DNA from: Rehmannia glutinosa
Taxonomy: Eukaryota > Streptophyta > Magnoliopsida > Lamiales > Orobanchaceae
NCBI GenBank assembly: GCA_016081115.2
Contig: JABTTQ020000683.1
Location: 124,021-188,020 of the forward strand
DNA length: 64,000 nucleotides
Direction: 5' to 3'
Shown: positions 32,073-44,700 of the stretch, piece after piece
Numbering within the stretch: the stretch's first letter is position 1
Layout: every line of letters starts with the position of its first letter
Translations under genes and position numbers: made by a program
The notes under the pieces: model-generated
Told to the model about the DNA's origin: nothing
Databases searched by the model: none
Seen by the model: only the letters and a program-made list of their open reading frames with translations

Positions 32073-33651
32073 TGTTAAGTTGGTTTTTATACCAATGTAT
32101 TGAGTATTCTAGACTAGAATTTTGCAGGGTTTTCAAGTATTTTAGCATCATTTGAGTCGAGTTTGTGTCATTAGTTGTCGTTTGAGAGTCGGGACAGGTC
32201 TTGGATGCCGAAATTGATTAAAAACGATGAAAAACGTGTTTGGATGGTGAAGATCGCATTTTAGAAGTGAAAACATGGAAAAATATTGAGTAAGATCGAG
32301 CGCCGCAGCGCCAAAACCCCCGCGCCACAGTGCGGGGGTTGAAATTAGTCTGTGTGGAGCAAGGAAGGGCGCCGCAGCTCATACCAGCGCGCTTGCCCGC
32401 ACGCCGGCGGCGAGCGAAAGGTAATATATAGCAGCAGGCGCGCTGCAGCGCCCATTTTCAGGGCTGCAGCGCGCGACCCCCTCTATGGTGCAGCAGCAGA
32501 CGCACAGCAGACAAGCAACGCGGCGGCGAGCGAGCATGATCATCCGGCGCCAAGCAAAGAAGAGGAAAAAGCGGCAAAGGCCTTGCTGCCTGCCATGAGC
32601 GAGAGATGCAGCGCGTGACCGGGAACGGCAGGCAGCGAAGATCATATGCAGGCACGCTGCAGCACGCGACGACGTCCTGAAGCTGGGCCTTTTATTTCGT
32701 GGGCTTTTCGACGGCTTTTCGAGGGTTTCGGGCTTATAAATATAAGAACGCACGTACAAACAGGGGGTCGAATAATATTTTGAGCACAACGCACGACAAG
32801 AGACTCAGAGCTAGGGTTCAGGACGACAATTGGAGGCACTTCTCGTCTAGACACAAAGAGAATTCCTTTTCTTTTCTTCTCAATTCTTTCTTTGTTTTTC
32901 TTTGTCGATTTCTTGAGATGTATAATTATTTCTTCACGAATTTTTGTACATCCAACATGAGCTAAACCCATATTTCTAGGGGATTGATGTAACTTACGTT
33001 TGAACCTATGTTTTGATTTCTAGTTTATGAAATTCGCATGTTTATTAATCTATTTGTGCTATTTGATTTGATTGCATCTGGATTATCTGATCAATAATTT
33101 AGATTGTTTGGCGTGTTTGATTTGACGCTCGAGAGAGGTAATTGAACGCCTGGCCATAGAATAGCACAACCTAGGGTTTCATAGAATCGAGAGATTTATG
33201 AATCTTTTGAAGCCTGTGATAGAATATTCATTGAGCGTATTAGGGTTTAATTTATGATTTTTATGGAGATATCGAAATCAGAAATTGGAACCTAGAATCA
33301 CTTGGCACTCGAGAGAAGAAGTGATAAACGGTAGGAATATTGGCTTATAGATTGATAACTTGTGATTAATAAACTGGATTGAAAACATAGGGGATAACTA
33401 GGTGAAATCAACCCTCTAGAATTCATCTTCTACGTGTTTGATTAATTGTCTGAACCAATTATTTGCTTAATTTTAGTTTTCTTTTTAGTATAATAAATCA
33501 TCATCTCTTTTTGATCTCTAGATAGAATTAAGCTATTTTAATTATAGTACTTAGTATAAAATTTGATAACAATCCCTGTGGAGACGATATCCCTACTTTC
33601 AAAACCTATACTAAAACTTGACACCGTACGCTTGTAAGAATTTCGCGATCA
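32073..33651 (+). repeat. 5' LTR of TR-GAG-type element (1579 bp)
   Basis: TATA box TATAAATA at 32735-32742. A GC-rich block at about 32295-32690, built of GCGCTGCAGCGC-like motifs, differs strongly from the partner LTR. The rest is almost identical. Confidence 0.92.
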
Positions 33652-33680
33652 AGTTTTTGGCGCATTGTTCTTCCGGGATT
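33652..33680 (+). other. degenerate primer-binding site
   Basis: AGTTTTTGGCGCATTGTTCTTCCGGG follows the LTR. TGGCGC matches the Asp-tRNA-type site of Athila elements, the rest only partly. Confidence 0.55.
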
Positions 33681-33783
33681 GTTTTATCCTATTTTAAACT
33701 AATACTATTACCAAGTAGTCTTAATACTAATCTAGACTAGTTTAGGAATCATAATTTCGTATTTCTCATTGATTTATTTGTTT

Positions 33784-35210
33784 ATGCGAGATTCTGAAAA
33801 TACTAATTTGCTTCCTTTTGATCCAGAGATTGAGCGGACACTTCGAGCAATCGAGAAGCGAGAAAGCGAGAGAATCGAGCAATGGGCAGGCGGTGTAGAC
33901 AATGAGAATAACGGAAATCGGGTCGTGAACGCGTGCCACCACACCTGAGGCACGAGAAATGGCAATCCGGGATTACTTTACGCCGGCCGTGAACGAGAAC
34001 TACTCCGGAATTGTGCGCCAACCCGTTAATGCAAATAATTTCGAATTGAAACCGGGCCTCATAAGCATGGTTCAGCAGAATCAGTTTGGGGGGAGTCCAG
34101 TGGATGATCCGAATACACATCGGGCCACATTCTTGGAAATTTGCGACACAATCAAGATGAATGGTGTGACTGATTAGATTGAGGCTTTTCCCGTTTTCAC
34201 TCCAGGATAAGGCCAGATAGTGGTTACAGACGTTCGCCCCTGGGAGTATTACGAGCTGGGATGATCTGACTCAAAAATTCTTAGCAAAAGTTTTCTCTCC
34301 CAGCAAGACACTCCAACTAAAGAGCGAGATAGCCCGGTTCCAACAGTTGATTTTGAGTCGTTATACGAAGCTTGGAAGCGATTTAAAGATTTGTTTGCGG
34401 AGATGCCCCTGACATGGCTATCTGACCGGCGGAGGTTCAAGATTTCTACAATGGGTGAATGGGCATACGAGGACGATACTAGATGCGGCATCGGGAGGTA
34501 CATTGATGGCTAAAACACCGATCGAGGCCTTACTTTACTTGAAGAAATGGCCACAAACGACTATCAATGGCCTTAGAGATCGGATCAAAGACCGAAGCCG
34601 ATTGCGGTGTTCTTGAGTTGATACAATATCGCCTTTGGCGGCTCAAATCTCGAGTCCGACAAAGCAATTGGCAATCATGAATACCGGCGGGACACACCAC
34701 AAAGCTCGCACTCCCACCCGCCGCCGTTCACGCAGCCGCCACTCACGAGGCCGAGCAAGTCAATTATGTGAATAACTGGGATTTTAATAATAGAGGTAAT
34801 TAATTACCAACTCATTATCACCCGGGACTTCGCAATCATGAGAATCTCTCTTATAGCATCAACAAGAATGTATTGAATCCACCTCCGGGTTATCCAAACC
34901 CATCCAGTTCCAATGCAGTCGGAGGTGAAAAGAAGCAGTCTCTTGAGAAGATGCTCGGCTCAATCATCGGAGAGACCAGGAATCGAATGAATAGGAGTGA
35001 GGCGCAGATTGATGGTCTGAATACTAAGATGAGCACAATGGAGACGCATATTAGGTCGATCGAGACACAATGGGTTAGTTGGCTACAATCGTGAATTCAT
35101 TGCAGCAGAAGGGAAAGTTCCCTAGTGATACAGAGGTTAATCCGAGAGAGCACTGCAATGCAGTTTACGCAGAAAAGGAAGCAAAAATTTAGTCTGCTCC
35201 CGAAGAATCA
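33784..35210 (+). pseudogene. Athila-like gag
   Basis: Starts at the ATG at 33784 with the Athila-typical LLPFDPEIERTLRAIEKRE. After a small frameshift near 33940 it continues MAIRDYFTPAVNENYSGIV and NNFELKPGLISMVQQNQFGG, the conserved gag core. Stops and frame changes follow at about 34175 and 34240. Later fragments include CPSKTLQLKSEIARFQQ-like and LGSIIGETRNRMNRSEAQID with coiled-coil character (34950-35080). The gag is broken in this copy. Confidence 0.82.
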
Positions 35211-35228
35211 CCTATTTATGCGAAACCA

Positions 35229-35855
35229 GTGGAATCCAAGAAAATGAAGTTGGAAGAGTTTGAAACTGTCTATCTGACAGAGGAGTGTAGTGCAATAGTC
35301 CAGAGTAAACTACCTCAGAAAATGAAGGATCCGGGGAGTTTTAATATTCCTTGTACAATTGGAGGGGTTTTCTTTGAGAAACCACTTTGTGATCTTGGGT
35401 CCAGTGTGAATCTGATATCTCTTGCTGATGTAATGAAGTTTGGGCTCGAGGAGGTGAAACCGTCCAATATCACTTTGCAGTTCGCTGATCGATCCATCGC
35501 CTATCCGTGGGGAATCATTGAAGACGTATTGGTAAGAATTAATAAATTTGTTTTTCCTGTGGATTTTGTAGTGTTGGACGCGAACGAGGAGAAGAAAATA
35601 CCTATTATCTTTGGGCGACCATTTTTAGCTACAGCACGGGCTTTGATCGATGTAGAAACGGGGGAGCTAACATTGCGGGTAAATCAAGAGAAAGTTGTAT
35701 TCACCATCCATCCAGCTAATAGGCTAAAATTTGAATTAAAGGATGGTAAGCAGATGGTTGGGAATATTGCTGAAGACATTGGAGGTTGGGAAGTTTCTAA
35801 GGGGAATGTGGATACATGCCTATTGGAGCCCCAACTTGAGGATAATCTGACATAG
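35229..35855 (+). CDS. Athila-like aspartic protease ORF (208 aa)
   Basis: An uninterrupted ORF. The active-site motif CDLGSSVNLISLADV lies at about residues 54-68, and the second conserved element IPIIFGRPFLATARALID at about 125-142 (ILGRPFLAT-type). A short N-terminal stretch (LPQKMKDPGSFNIPCTIGG) is typical for gypsy proteases of this lineage. The protein would mature gag. It is normally followed by RT, but the next 2 kb are non-coding, so the polyprotein ends here. The first ATG at 35229 is arbitrary, since the true frame likely entered from gag. Confidence 0.82.
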   Translation: MESKKMKLEEFETVYLTEECSAIVQSKLPQKMKDPGSFNIPCTIGGVFFEKPLCDLGSSVNLISLADVMKFGLEEVKPSNITLQFADRSIAYPWGIIEDVLVRINKFVFPVDFVVLDANEEKKIPIIFGRPFLATARALIDVETGELTLRVNQEKVVFTIHPANRLKFELKDGKQMVGNIAEDIGGWEVSKGNVDTCLLEPQLEDNLT

Positions 35856-37906
35856 TCAAGATCAAACTTAGCGCTTCTTGGGAGGTAACCCAAGCCCCTT
35901 TTTATTGCTTTCTTAGTTTAATATAATTTAGTAGTTGTTTTTGTTTTTTCTGAATTTTTTGCATTTTTAGGAGTAGTAAGTTGCATCATAACCCACCCCT
36001 CTTATTTGTGCAAATCCCACACATCCCACTCCATCATCACAAAGGAGCATTATAACACCACACACACCATCTTCATCTCATTCACTCATTTTTAGTAAGT
36101 TTGCAACTTCCAAACCCCACCCCATTTTCCCCATCTTGTGATTTTGGTGTGATTGGATTGTAGTAGTGCTAGGATAATTGTTGTTGATTTGTGGATTGTG
36201 GATTGGTTGATCATGTTAGGCTTAGGCTTGGTGTTGATTTTTTGGGATTGAATTGAGTTCTCCATTGCATTCACCATCCTTGCCCAAATTCTTGCATATG
36301 AGGTGTTTGATAAAATGCCCCAATGACAATTTCATATTGTTTAGTGCCATCTTGCATATCTATGCTTATCTTTTTGACATGGCACTATATTTGCTACTTG
36401 GGTGCATTATATGTGCTTTGCTTGTCGATTTCTCACCCATAACCGAATTCCATGGTTCCACGAGTTTTGTTTTCTTGTCTACCTTGCTAGGTTTACAAAG
36501 ATGCGAAACCAAAGAGGACCCGGGCCAAGGCGAATGGGAAGAACAAGACCACACCTCGAAGGCATACAACACCCACGGGCTTGTGCGCTATGATGCAGTG
36601 TGCGCTTATACGAGACACCTCCTACACGTAGTAGTACCTCATGACTTAAGGAGTCTTCGCTCCTCGGCTACCAGGAAAGTCCTTTTTTCCACCTCTCCAT
36701 TGGGGACAATGTCGTTTTAAGTTTGGGGGGGTGCAGTCTCTTTTTATTCTTCGAGTCGAGTCTTGAGTAAAAAAAAAAACGAAAAAAAGAGTCTAGAATC
36801 GAGTCGGGGCGTCGGTAAAACTGTGAAACTGCATGACTAAGTGAATTTGTTGAATATGAGTTGAACAGTCAAGAGAGCATGTGTTTAAACTGTGATTTAT
36901 TCTTCTTCCCATTAATTCCATCTATGTGCTTAACTCTGTTGATTTATTTGGGGATGGATTATGCGATTGAGTGTTTCCTTTATGATCCCACCGAATTCTA
37001 GAACTTGTCTGATCACTAGTCGAGGCGAAATCCTAGGTGAAGTAACATTAAGGAAGTAATTTAGGCCATCTTTGAACAAGCCAGAGCCTAAAATGTCTAC
37101 CTTTGTATTATATTTTCCCTAGTGTCCCCCTTTGAGCCTTATAAACCCGTTTCTTTGGCAAACCATCTAATACCCAGAGCCTAAATGTAAATATCCTAAT
37201 TACCCATCACTCATACACACAAAGTATAGAAAAATATTGGAAGTTGAGGAGGATATGATGAGAAGGGTGCGTATTTAATTGAATGAAGTTGCCCGAGAAA
37301 AGAAAATATGAAACCCCATGTACGCAAAAGAATAAGTTTGGGGGTTCAAAAAAAAAGAGAGAAAGAAAAAAAAAATGAATGAGAAAAATCAGCGGGATTG
37401 AAGGTTCATAAACATTGGGGATGTCAAAAAGTGAAAGGTAGTTGCTAATTGATGATTCAAATTGATAATTGTGTGTTTGGGTGATTTACTTAATCCTATA
37501 TTTTCCTACCTTACCCTAAGCCCACATTACAAGCTTTAAAAGTCCTACTGATCCTTGTGTTACATTAGCCTACATTAGTGGAGATTAGTGTGAAAGACAA
37601 GCCTATGGATTCCGGTAAGCATCTCATTTCCATATTCAAAAAGTGGATCATTTTGAAAACACTTGATTGCGTGAGTCTATCTGGATAATGAAAATGGAGT
37701 TGGCATGAACATTCCACCTTCATGATCACTTTGTGAAAATACGTGCTTGATTGATAGTAAAATGAAATTTGACGAATGAGTTTGGTTGTGAAATTTCGCA
37801 GTTGGTTTGTTGAGTCAGTCTCTTCATTTTTGTGTTCTTCATGTTAGTCGATTTTTAGAGTCTGTAATTGCTTGAGGACAAGCAAACGTCTAAGTTTGGG
37901 GGTATT
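35856..37906 (+). other. non-coding 3' region of TR-GAG-type element
   Basis: Begins with the conserved CTTGGGAGGTAACCCAAGCC motif seen downstream of Athila-type gag-pol. AGTTTGGGGG purine tracts recur near 36720, 37340 and 37892, the last adjacent to the 3' LTR. No RT or integrase motif was found in any frame. Short ORFs at 36253-36720 have no recognisable domain. Confidence 0.75.
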
Positions 37907-39488
37907 TGTTAAGTTGGTTTTTATACCAATGTATTGAGTATTCTAGACTAGGATTTTGCGGGGTTTTCGAGTATTTTAGCATCGTTTGAGTCAAGTTTGT
38001 GTCATTAGTTGTCGTTTGAGAGTCGGGACAGGTCTTGGATGCCAAAATTGATTAAAAACGATGAAAAACGTGTTTGGATGGTAAAGATCGCATTTTAGAA
38101 GTGAAAAAATGGAAAAATATTGAGTAAGATCGAGCGTCGCGAATGGGGGAAGGCGCGCTGCGGCAACATACAGAAAGCGCCGCAGCAGCTGCGAGGAAAG
38201 ACGGCGAGCGAGGTAATATGCAGCGGCATAGCGCTGCTGCGAGCGCCCATTTTCGAAGCAGCTGCGGTCGTGATCCTCCATGGTGCAAAGTGCGGCGAGA
38301 CGACAATGAGACATAAGCAACGTGTAGCAGCAGGCATGATCATCGGCTCAGCCAGCGAGAAAAGAAAGCGGTGTAAGAAGCCTTATTTTGCTGCTGCGGC
38401 GAGATGCGGCGACGGACAAGGAACGGCGAACGGCAGCGAAGATCATATGTAAGCGTGGCTGCTGCTGCCAGGACCAACGCTTACGCCACAAGGCCTGCTG
38501 CGACGCGTCTGAAGTGGGCCTTTTATTTCGTGGGCTTTTCGACGGATTTTCGAGGGTTTCGGGCTTATAAATATAAGAACGCACTTACAAACAGGGGGTC
38601 GGATATTATTTTGAGCACAACGCACGGCAAGAGACTCAGAGCTAGGGTTCGGGATGACAATTTGAGGCACAAATGTCGGACACGAGAGAGAATTCCTTCT
38701 CTTTTTCTTCTCAATTCTTTCTTTGTTTTTCTTTGTCGATTTCTTGAGATGTATAATTATTTCTTCACGAATTTTTGTACATCCAACATGAGCTAAACCC
38801 ATATTTCTAGGGGATTGATGTAACTTACGTTTGAACCTATGTTTTGATTTCTAGTTTATGAAATTCGCATGTTTATTAATCTATTTGTGCTATTTGATTT
38901 GATTGCATTTGGATTATCTGATCAATAATTTAGATTGTTTGGCGTGTTTGATTTGACGCTCGAGAGAGGTAATTGAACGCCTGGCCATAGAATAGCACAA
39001 CCTAGGTTTCATAGAATCGAGAGATTTATGAATCTTTTGAAGCCTCGTGATAGAATATTCATTGAGCGTATTAGGGTTTAATTTATGATTTTTATGGAGA
39101 TATCGAAATCAGAAATTGGAACCTAGAATCACTTGGCACTCGAGAGAGGAAGTGATAAACGGTAGGAATATTGGCTTATAGATTGATAACTTGTGATTAA
39201 TAAACTGGATTGAAAACATAGGGGATAACTAGGTGAAATCAACCTCTAGAATTCATCTTCTACGTGTTTGATTAATTAATTGTCGAACCAATTATTTGCT
39301 TAATTTTAGTTTTCTTTTTAGTATAATAAATCATCATCTCTTTTCGATCTCTAGATAGAATTAAGCTATTTTAATTATAGTACTTAGTATAAAATTTGAT
39401 AACAATCCCTGTGGAGACGATATCCCTACTTTCAAAAACCTATACTAAAACTTGACACCGTACGCTTGCGGTAAGAATTTTGCGATCA
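37907..39488 (+). repeat. 3' LTR of TR-GAG-type element (1582 bp)
   Basis: Starts TGTTAAGTTGG and ends GCGATCA, then CTATG. TATA box at 38566-38573. GC-rich block at about 38130-38510 only loosely alignable with the 5' LTR. Confidence 0.92.
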
Positions 39489-41008
39489 CTATGCCTAAAT
39501 GAGAGTATGTTTCATTCGGGTCTGAGGTTTTCTCTTCACCCTATCATCATAGAGATACTTCAATTTTATGTCCTCTGTCCTATCCAACTCACTCCTAATG
39601 CTTGGAGGATCATCGTAGGATTTATTATTCTGGCAGCTTCAGTACCAATCATCGTGAATGCTGCTGTCTTTGCTTCTATTTATCGGATCCAACATCATCC
39701 CAGGGTCAAAGGCTTATGGTACTTTGTGTCTAGGAGCAAAACCAAGCCTTTTGTGGAAGCCTCCACAAAAACTAAGGGTTGGAGGTCTAAATATTTTTAT
39801 GTTTCACAAGAGTGTCCTTGGGGCTTTCCTTCTGAATGGAACTATAGTGACTTTCTTCCTTCCCCGCCTAAGCTTTATAAAGATGAAAAACAAGCTATGT
39901 TGGCTCTTATTATCCGAGGTCCCATCAGCTTAGATGAGCTTATCACTGAAGATAACTTGATAGCAGCAGGGCTTAGTCATTTTCACCCATCTTTGGCCGT
40001 AGACCTTAGTATGGACTTGCTACTTTTACTTTGTTCTTTCATATGTATCTTTACCACTCAACTGATGTCTCCCTCTTTTGTTCCGCAGGAATGGAGGTTA
40101 ACAAGGCAAGAAAGATAGACAGGACCAAGATTTTGGCTAGAGCAGCTCAGAGACAAACATCCGGTCAGCCTTCAAAAAGAATCTTACTCCCTCATTCTGG
40201 GATGTCCAAGCCTATGCCTAGACCTCCGACTTCTTTTTCAGACCTCGGTGCGCATGAGAAAGGAGAGAGTTCAGATCCTCAGTTTGGTGCCAAGGACCCT
40301 GATGCTCTTATGATTGACAACGTGGACCATGGATCTGGGAGCGGCGGGGGTCATTCACTTAGTAAGTTTTTCCCTGAGTGGAATGTATACGAAGGTGATT
40401 CTATGTTCAACCGAAACACTGCTATAGAAATGATGTCCAATTTTTTGCCTACGGCGAAAAGACCAAGGTCGTAGAAGCTACTTCTGAGGCATTGTCATAC
40501 GATGGCTATGATCTTCTAGCCAAGGTATTCTTCCTTTTCAATCTTGAGCATATTTTTGCTAAGCCTTTACTAATCACTTTTCATATTTCAGCTAGTCCTT
40601 ACTCACCAAGGTATGGTGTCCAAGATCAACCATGGATCCAAGAGGATTAAAGAGCTGATCTTGGAGCTGGAGAGTGATAGCGATCATAGGTATCAGACTG
40701 AGATAGAGTTGGACAAAAAGACGGCTGAAGTGAATCGTTTGACTGAGAGTCTTGTGTTGCTGGAGTTGAAGATAGATGAAGCATCTCAGCAAGCTGGTGA
40801 GGCCAACCAAAGAGCTGACGAGGCCAACCAGAGGGCTGATGAAGCCATAAAAGCCAAGGAAGCCATGGAGGAAACACTTTTAGACCATTGGTTAGACGGG
40901 TTTGACGTTTGCAAGCAGACAGTTCTCACTATTGATCCGTCCTTTGATGTAAGTCATTTGGTTCCTTCGTTCCCAGATTCTACTGGCGATGATCCAGCTG
41001 ATGCCTGA

Positions 41009-41705
41009 TGACCTGGCGTCTACTGATTGGTCCTTCGACTGATGTGGTTTATGTACTGTTATGAGACTTCAGAATGTTGTACTGCTATGGCTTGTAAGAC
41101 TATGTGTGATGTTTTTCGTATGAATTGATCAAAACGTACTTTGAAATTTGCCAAGCTTTTACCATAATTTTCTGAATTGTCCCTTGATGTTTCTGAGTTG
41201 AAAGATATCCAATTGTATGAAGTTTGGAGGAGTCCTTAGCCTTGTGGTTCAGGTCATCCCCTTACTTGGCCGATAAAGGCCTCAATTATTCTATCTTAGG
41301 AGATCAATCACATAGACGAATAATTGAATCTGGATAATTTCCAGATTGTTTCCAAGGAGTTTTTTCCGCAGTTGCTAGCTAGTTGATCAGTCCAGGCGTC
41401 ACCACTTCTCCTTAAAGCCTAAGCAAGGTTAGAACTTTATTTCCAAGGATTGATCCTCGGAATTAATATCAAACTTTGGGATTACTCATCCCTTTCGATA
41501 GGGGCAGTGGTCTTCCTCTGCAATCCTATCTTTGAAATTGGCAATGGTTGTCCATTGCAATCCTATGTTACCCAATTGGTTCCAAGAATCATTTATAAAA
41601 GAAAATAAAACTTTTATTTGCAACTTGAAATAAATTTGGTAACAAAGAAATTGTTTAACCTTGGTACTAAAGAGGAATCAAAGACAAATAAAAATACTAC
41701 CTATC
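41009..41705. other. convergent 3' ends of antisense gene and pol
   Basis: No coding seen. The sense pol frame ends from the right at 41706 and the antisense gene from the left at 41008, so this segment probably holds the antisense gene's poly(A) region. Confidence 0.55.
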
Positions 41706-44700
41706 CTACTGATAATATCTCCTCAGATGCTCAGCATTCCAAGATCTAGGTATATGCTTGCCCCCGAGATCTTCTAACTTGTATGTGCCTTCTTTCACAA
41801 CTTTACGAATTCGATAAGGGCCATCCCAATTAGGGGATAACTTGTTGTGCCTTTCTTGGTATTTGAATTGAGCTTTTCTAAGGACAAGGTCACCAGGGCG
41901 AAAGTATCGAGACTTGACACGATCATTGTAATATTTGGCCACCCTTTGCTGATAAGCAGCCATCTTGACCCTGGCTCTTTCTCTATGCTCGTCAATGAGA
42001 TCAAGGTTAACCCTGAGTCCCTCTGCGTTCTTCTCTACCTCAAAGTTCTCAATTCTGGAGCTTGGAAGTCCAATCTCTACTGGGATGACCGCCTATGAGC
42101 CAAAGCTCATGCTAAAAGGGGTCTCTCTGGTAGTTGTCTTTGGGGTCGTTCGATAAGCCCACAACACTTCAGGAAGGACGTCAGCCCAGAGACCCTTAGC
42201 TTCATCCATCCGCGTTTTCAGAGCCTGCAAGATGGTCCTGTTTGTCACCTCGGCCTGACCATTCGACCGTGGATAGGTTACTGAGGTGGTTCTAAGGTCA
42301 ATGCTGAGGCCTGCGCAAAACTTGCGAAACCGCTCATTATCAAACTGTTTTCCAGTGTATGTGACAATTGCCTTCGGAACTCCAAAGCGACAAACTATGG
42401 ACTTCCATACAAAGCTTCTTATTTGCTTTTCAGTGATGTGAGCCAAGGGCTCAGCTTCAGCCCACTTTGTGAAATAATCTATAGCCACAACTAGGAACTT
42501 TCTTTGCCCAGTGGCTTGAGAGAATGGTCCCAAGATATCCATTCCCCATATTGCAAAGGGCCAAGGAGTGGATATTGAAGACATCGGTACCACCGGGGAA
42601 TGCATGATATTGGCATGCCTCTGACACTTCTCACACTTTTTGACAAAGTTCGTAGCATCTTGCCTCAAGGTCGGCCAATAATACCCCTGTTGTATGATTA
42701 CTTGAGCTAGAGCTCTGCCCCCCAAGTGATTGCCACATACTCCTTCGTGTACTTCTCTGAGAGCATAGTCTGTTTCACTAGGCCGAAGACATCGAAGGTA
42801 AGGCATAGTATATGAACGTTTGTACAGATGGTCACCAATGAGAGTGTACCGAGCTGAGCAATAAACGATTCTCCTAGCTTCTTGTTTGTCCTGGGGCAAC
42901 TTTCCATCCTTTAAATAATTTGTTATAAGGTCCATCCAACTAGGCTCTTGGTCCACGCTCATAACTTGATCTTCTTTAATGCTGCAGTTGGGAAGGATCT
43001 CAATGGGTACTGTCTTGATCAGTTCATGATAAGGTGAAGTTGCGAGCTTAGATAACGCATCAGCTTTAGCATTTTCTGTTCGCGGGACATGTTGTATTCT
43101 GAAGTAGTCAAGCTGAGCTATCAGATCCTTCACCTTTCTAAGATATTTGACCATTGTGGTATCCCTGGCCTCATAATCTCCTTTGACTTGATGAACCACT
43201 AACTGAGAGTCACTATAGGATTCCACTTGCTTGGCTCCAACCTCTAATATTATCTTTAACCCAATAATTAGAGCTTCGTACTCAGCCTCATTGTTTGATG
43301 TCTTGAAATCAAATCTTAAGGCATAATCAAAGACATATCCCTCAGGGTTTGTCAAAGTTAGGCCAGCGCCACTCCCTCCCTGGTTTGAAGAACCATCGAC
43401 ATACAAGGTCCAGATGTTGTCTTTGCCTTCGGTGTCAGGGTTAGGCTCATTCTCAATTTCCAAGGTTTTGACAACCTCGTCGCTGACAGTGCATTCCACT
43501 ACGAAGTCAACCAAGACATAGGTTTTTATAGCGGGTCGAGGTCGAAATTGAATGTCAAATTCGCTAAGCTCAATGGACCATTTTACTAACCTCCCTGAAG
43601 TCTCTGGCTTTTGAAAGATTTGCTTCAAAGGTTGGTCAGTGAGCACCACCACAATATGTGCCTGGAAATATGGTCTCAACTTACGAGCTGAGACCACTAC
43701 TATGAAAGCCAACTTCTCGATCTTTGGATAGCGTACCTCGGCACCTCTAAGGACTCGACTTACATAGTAAATTGGTTTTTGAAGTCCATTTTCTTCTCTA
43801 AGCAATACGGAACTTATAGCTGCATCTGAGGCTCCAAGATACAAGTATAACACATCTCCCCGTTGGGGCTTTGTCAAGAGTGGAGGAGAGCCCAAGTATG
43901 ACTTTAGGTCCTCGAAAGCCCTCTGACAATCATCAGTCCATGAGAAATCCCTCGCATTCCTTAGAATCTTAGAAAATGGTAAGCTCTTCTCTGCTGATTT
44001 AGATAAGAAATGGCTAAGGGCCGCCAATCGTCCCGTAAGTTTCTGAACATCTTTCACTGATTGGGGAAGGTTTATGTCCGCCAATGCTTTGATTTTCTGT
44101 GGATTGGCTTCGATCCCTCGTTGAGTAACTATATAGCCAAGGAACTTTCTAGAGGTTACACCAAAGGAACATTTGTTAGGGTTAAGTTTCATCTTGTAAT
44201 ACCTTAACACTGCAAAAGTTTCGCTGAGGTCTGCAATGTGGTTCTCTGCCCGTTTGCTCTTCACTAACATATCGTCCACGTATACTTCCATATTTCGTCC
44301 AATCTGACCTTTGAATAGTTTGTTCACCAATCTCTGGTAAGTTGCCCCTGCATTCTTCAGACCGAAGGGCATGACCTTGTAACAATACAAACCTCGCTCA
44401 GTGACAAAAGAGGTATTTGCTTCATCATCTAGATGCATTCTTATTTGATGGTATCCCTAAAATGCATCCATGAAGCTAAGGAGTTCACATCCAGCCGTGG
44501 CATCTACCAGTTGGTCAATCTTTGGGAGGGGAAAGCTATCCTTTGGACATGCTTTATTTAAGCTCGTAAAGTCTATGCACATTCTCCAATTGCCATTGGG
44601 TTTATGAACCAGAACAACGTTTGACAACCAGTCAGGGTAGTCAACCTCTCTTATGTAATCAGCGTCAAGGAGCTTGTCCACTTCCTCATTCATGGCCTGG

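Larger units (their letters stand above)
32073..39488 (+). mobile_element. Athila-like non-autonomous element with gag and protease only (TR-GAG type)
   Basis: LTRs at 32073-33651 and 37907-39488 start TGTTAAGTTGG and end GCGATCA. Target duplication CTATG lies at 32068-32072 and 39489-39493. The internal region encodes degraded Athila-type gag and an intact protease ORF, but no RT, RNase H or integrase. It therefore depends on another element's enzymes. It sits inside the antisense gene of the Tat element. Confidence 0.92.
31780..41008 (+). pseudogene. antisense spliced gene of Tat element (PF04195-like domain), interrupted
   Basis: The start codon is at 31852 (MSHENEPPDCVPLAEYRQ). The frame reads to 32072, is interrupted by the nested element, and resumes in frame at 39494 (PPGWL|CLNESMF). 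The domain, with SGLRFSLHPIIIEILQFY and QLTPNAWRIIVGF, matches the plant 'putative gypsy type transposon' family (PF04195). Inferred splicing: intron 40009-40088, exon 40089-40524 (basic and Gly-rich), intron 40525-40591, and exon 40592-41008. The last exon encodes a coiled coil with EANQRADEANQRADEA repeats, ending TGA. A 1-nt frameshift lies near 40440-40470. Antisense ORFs are known in Tat elements; function is unknown. Confidence 0.7.

Noticed and set aside
32352..32789. Overlapping Ala/Arg-rich ORFs on both strands
   Set aside because: They sit in the GC-rich LTR block and are open in several frames because of GC content; the partner LTR gives unrelated peptides.
36253..36720. 155-codon ORF downstream of the Athila-like protease
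   Set aside because: No RT, envelope or other motif; lies in the 3' region, and I cannot support it as a gene.
38052..38584. Overlapping ORFs in the 3' LTR of the nested element
   Set aside because: Same reason as in the partner LTR: GC-driven open frames without conservation.
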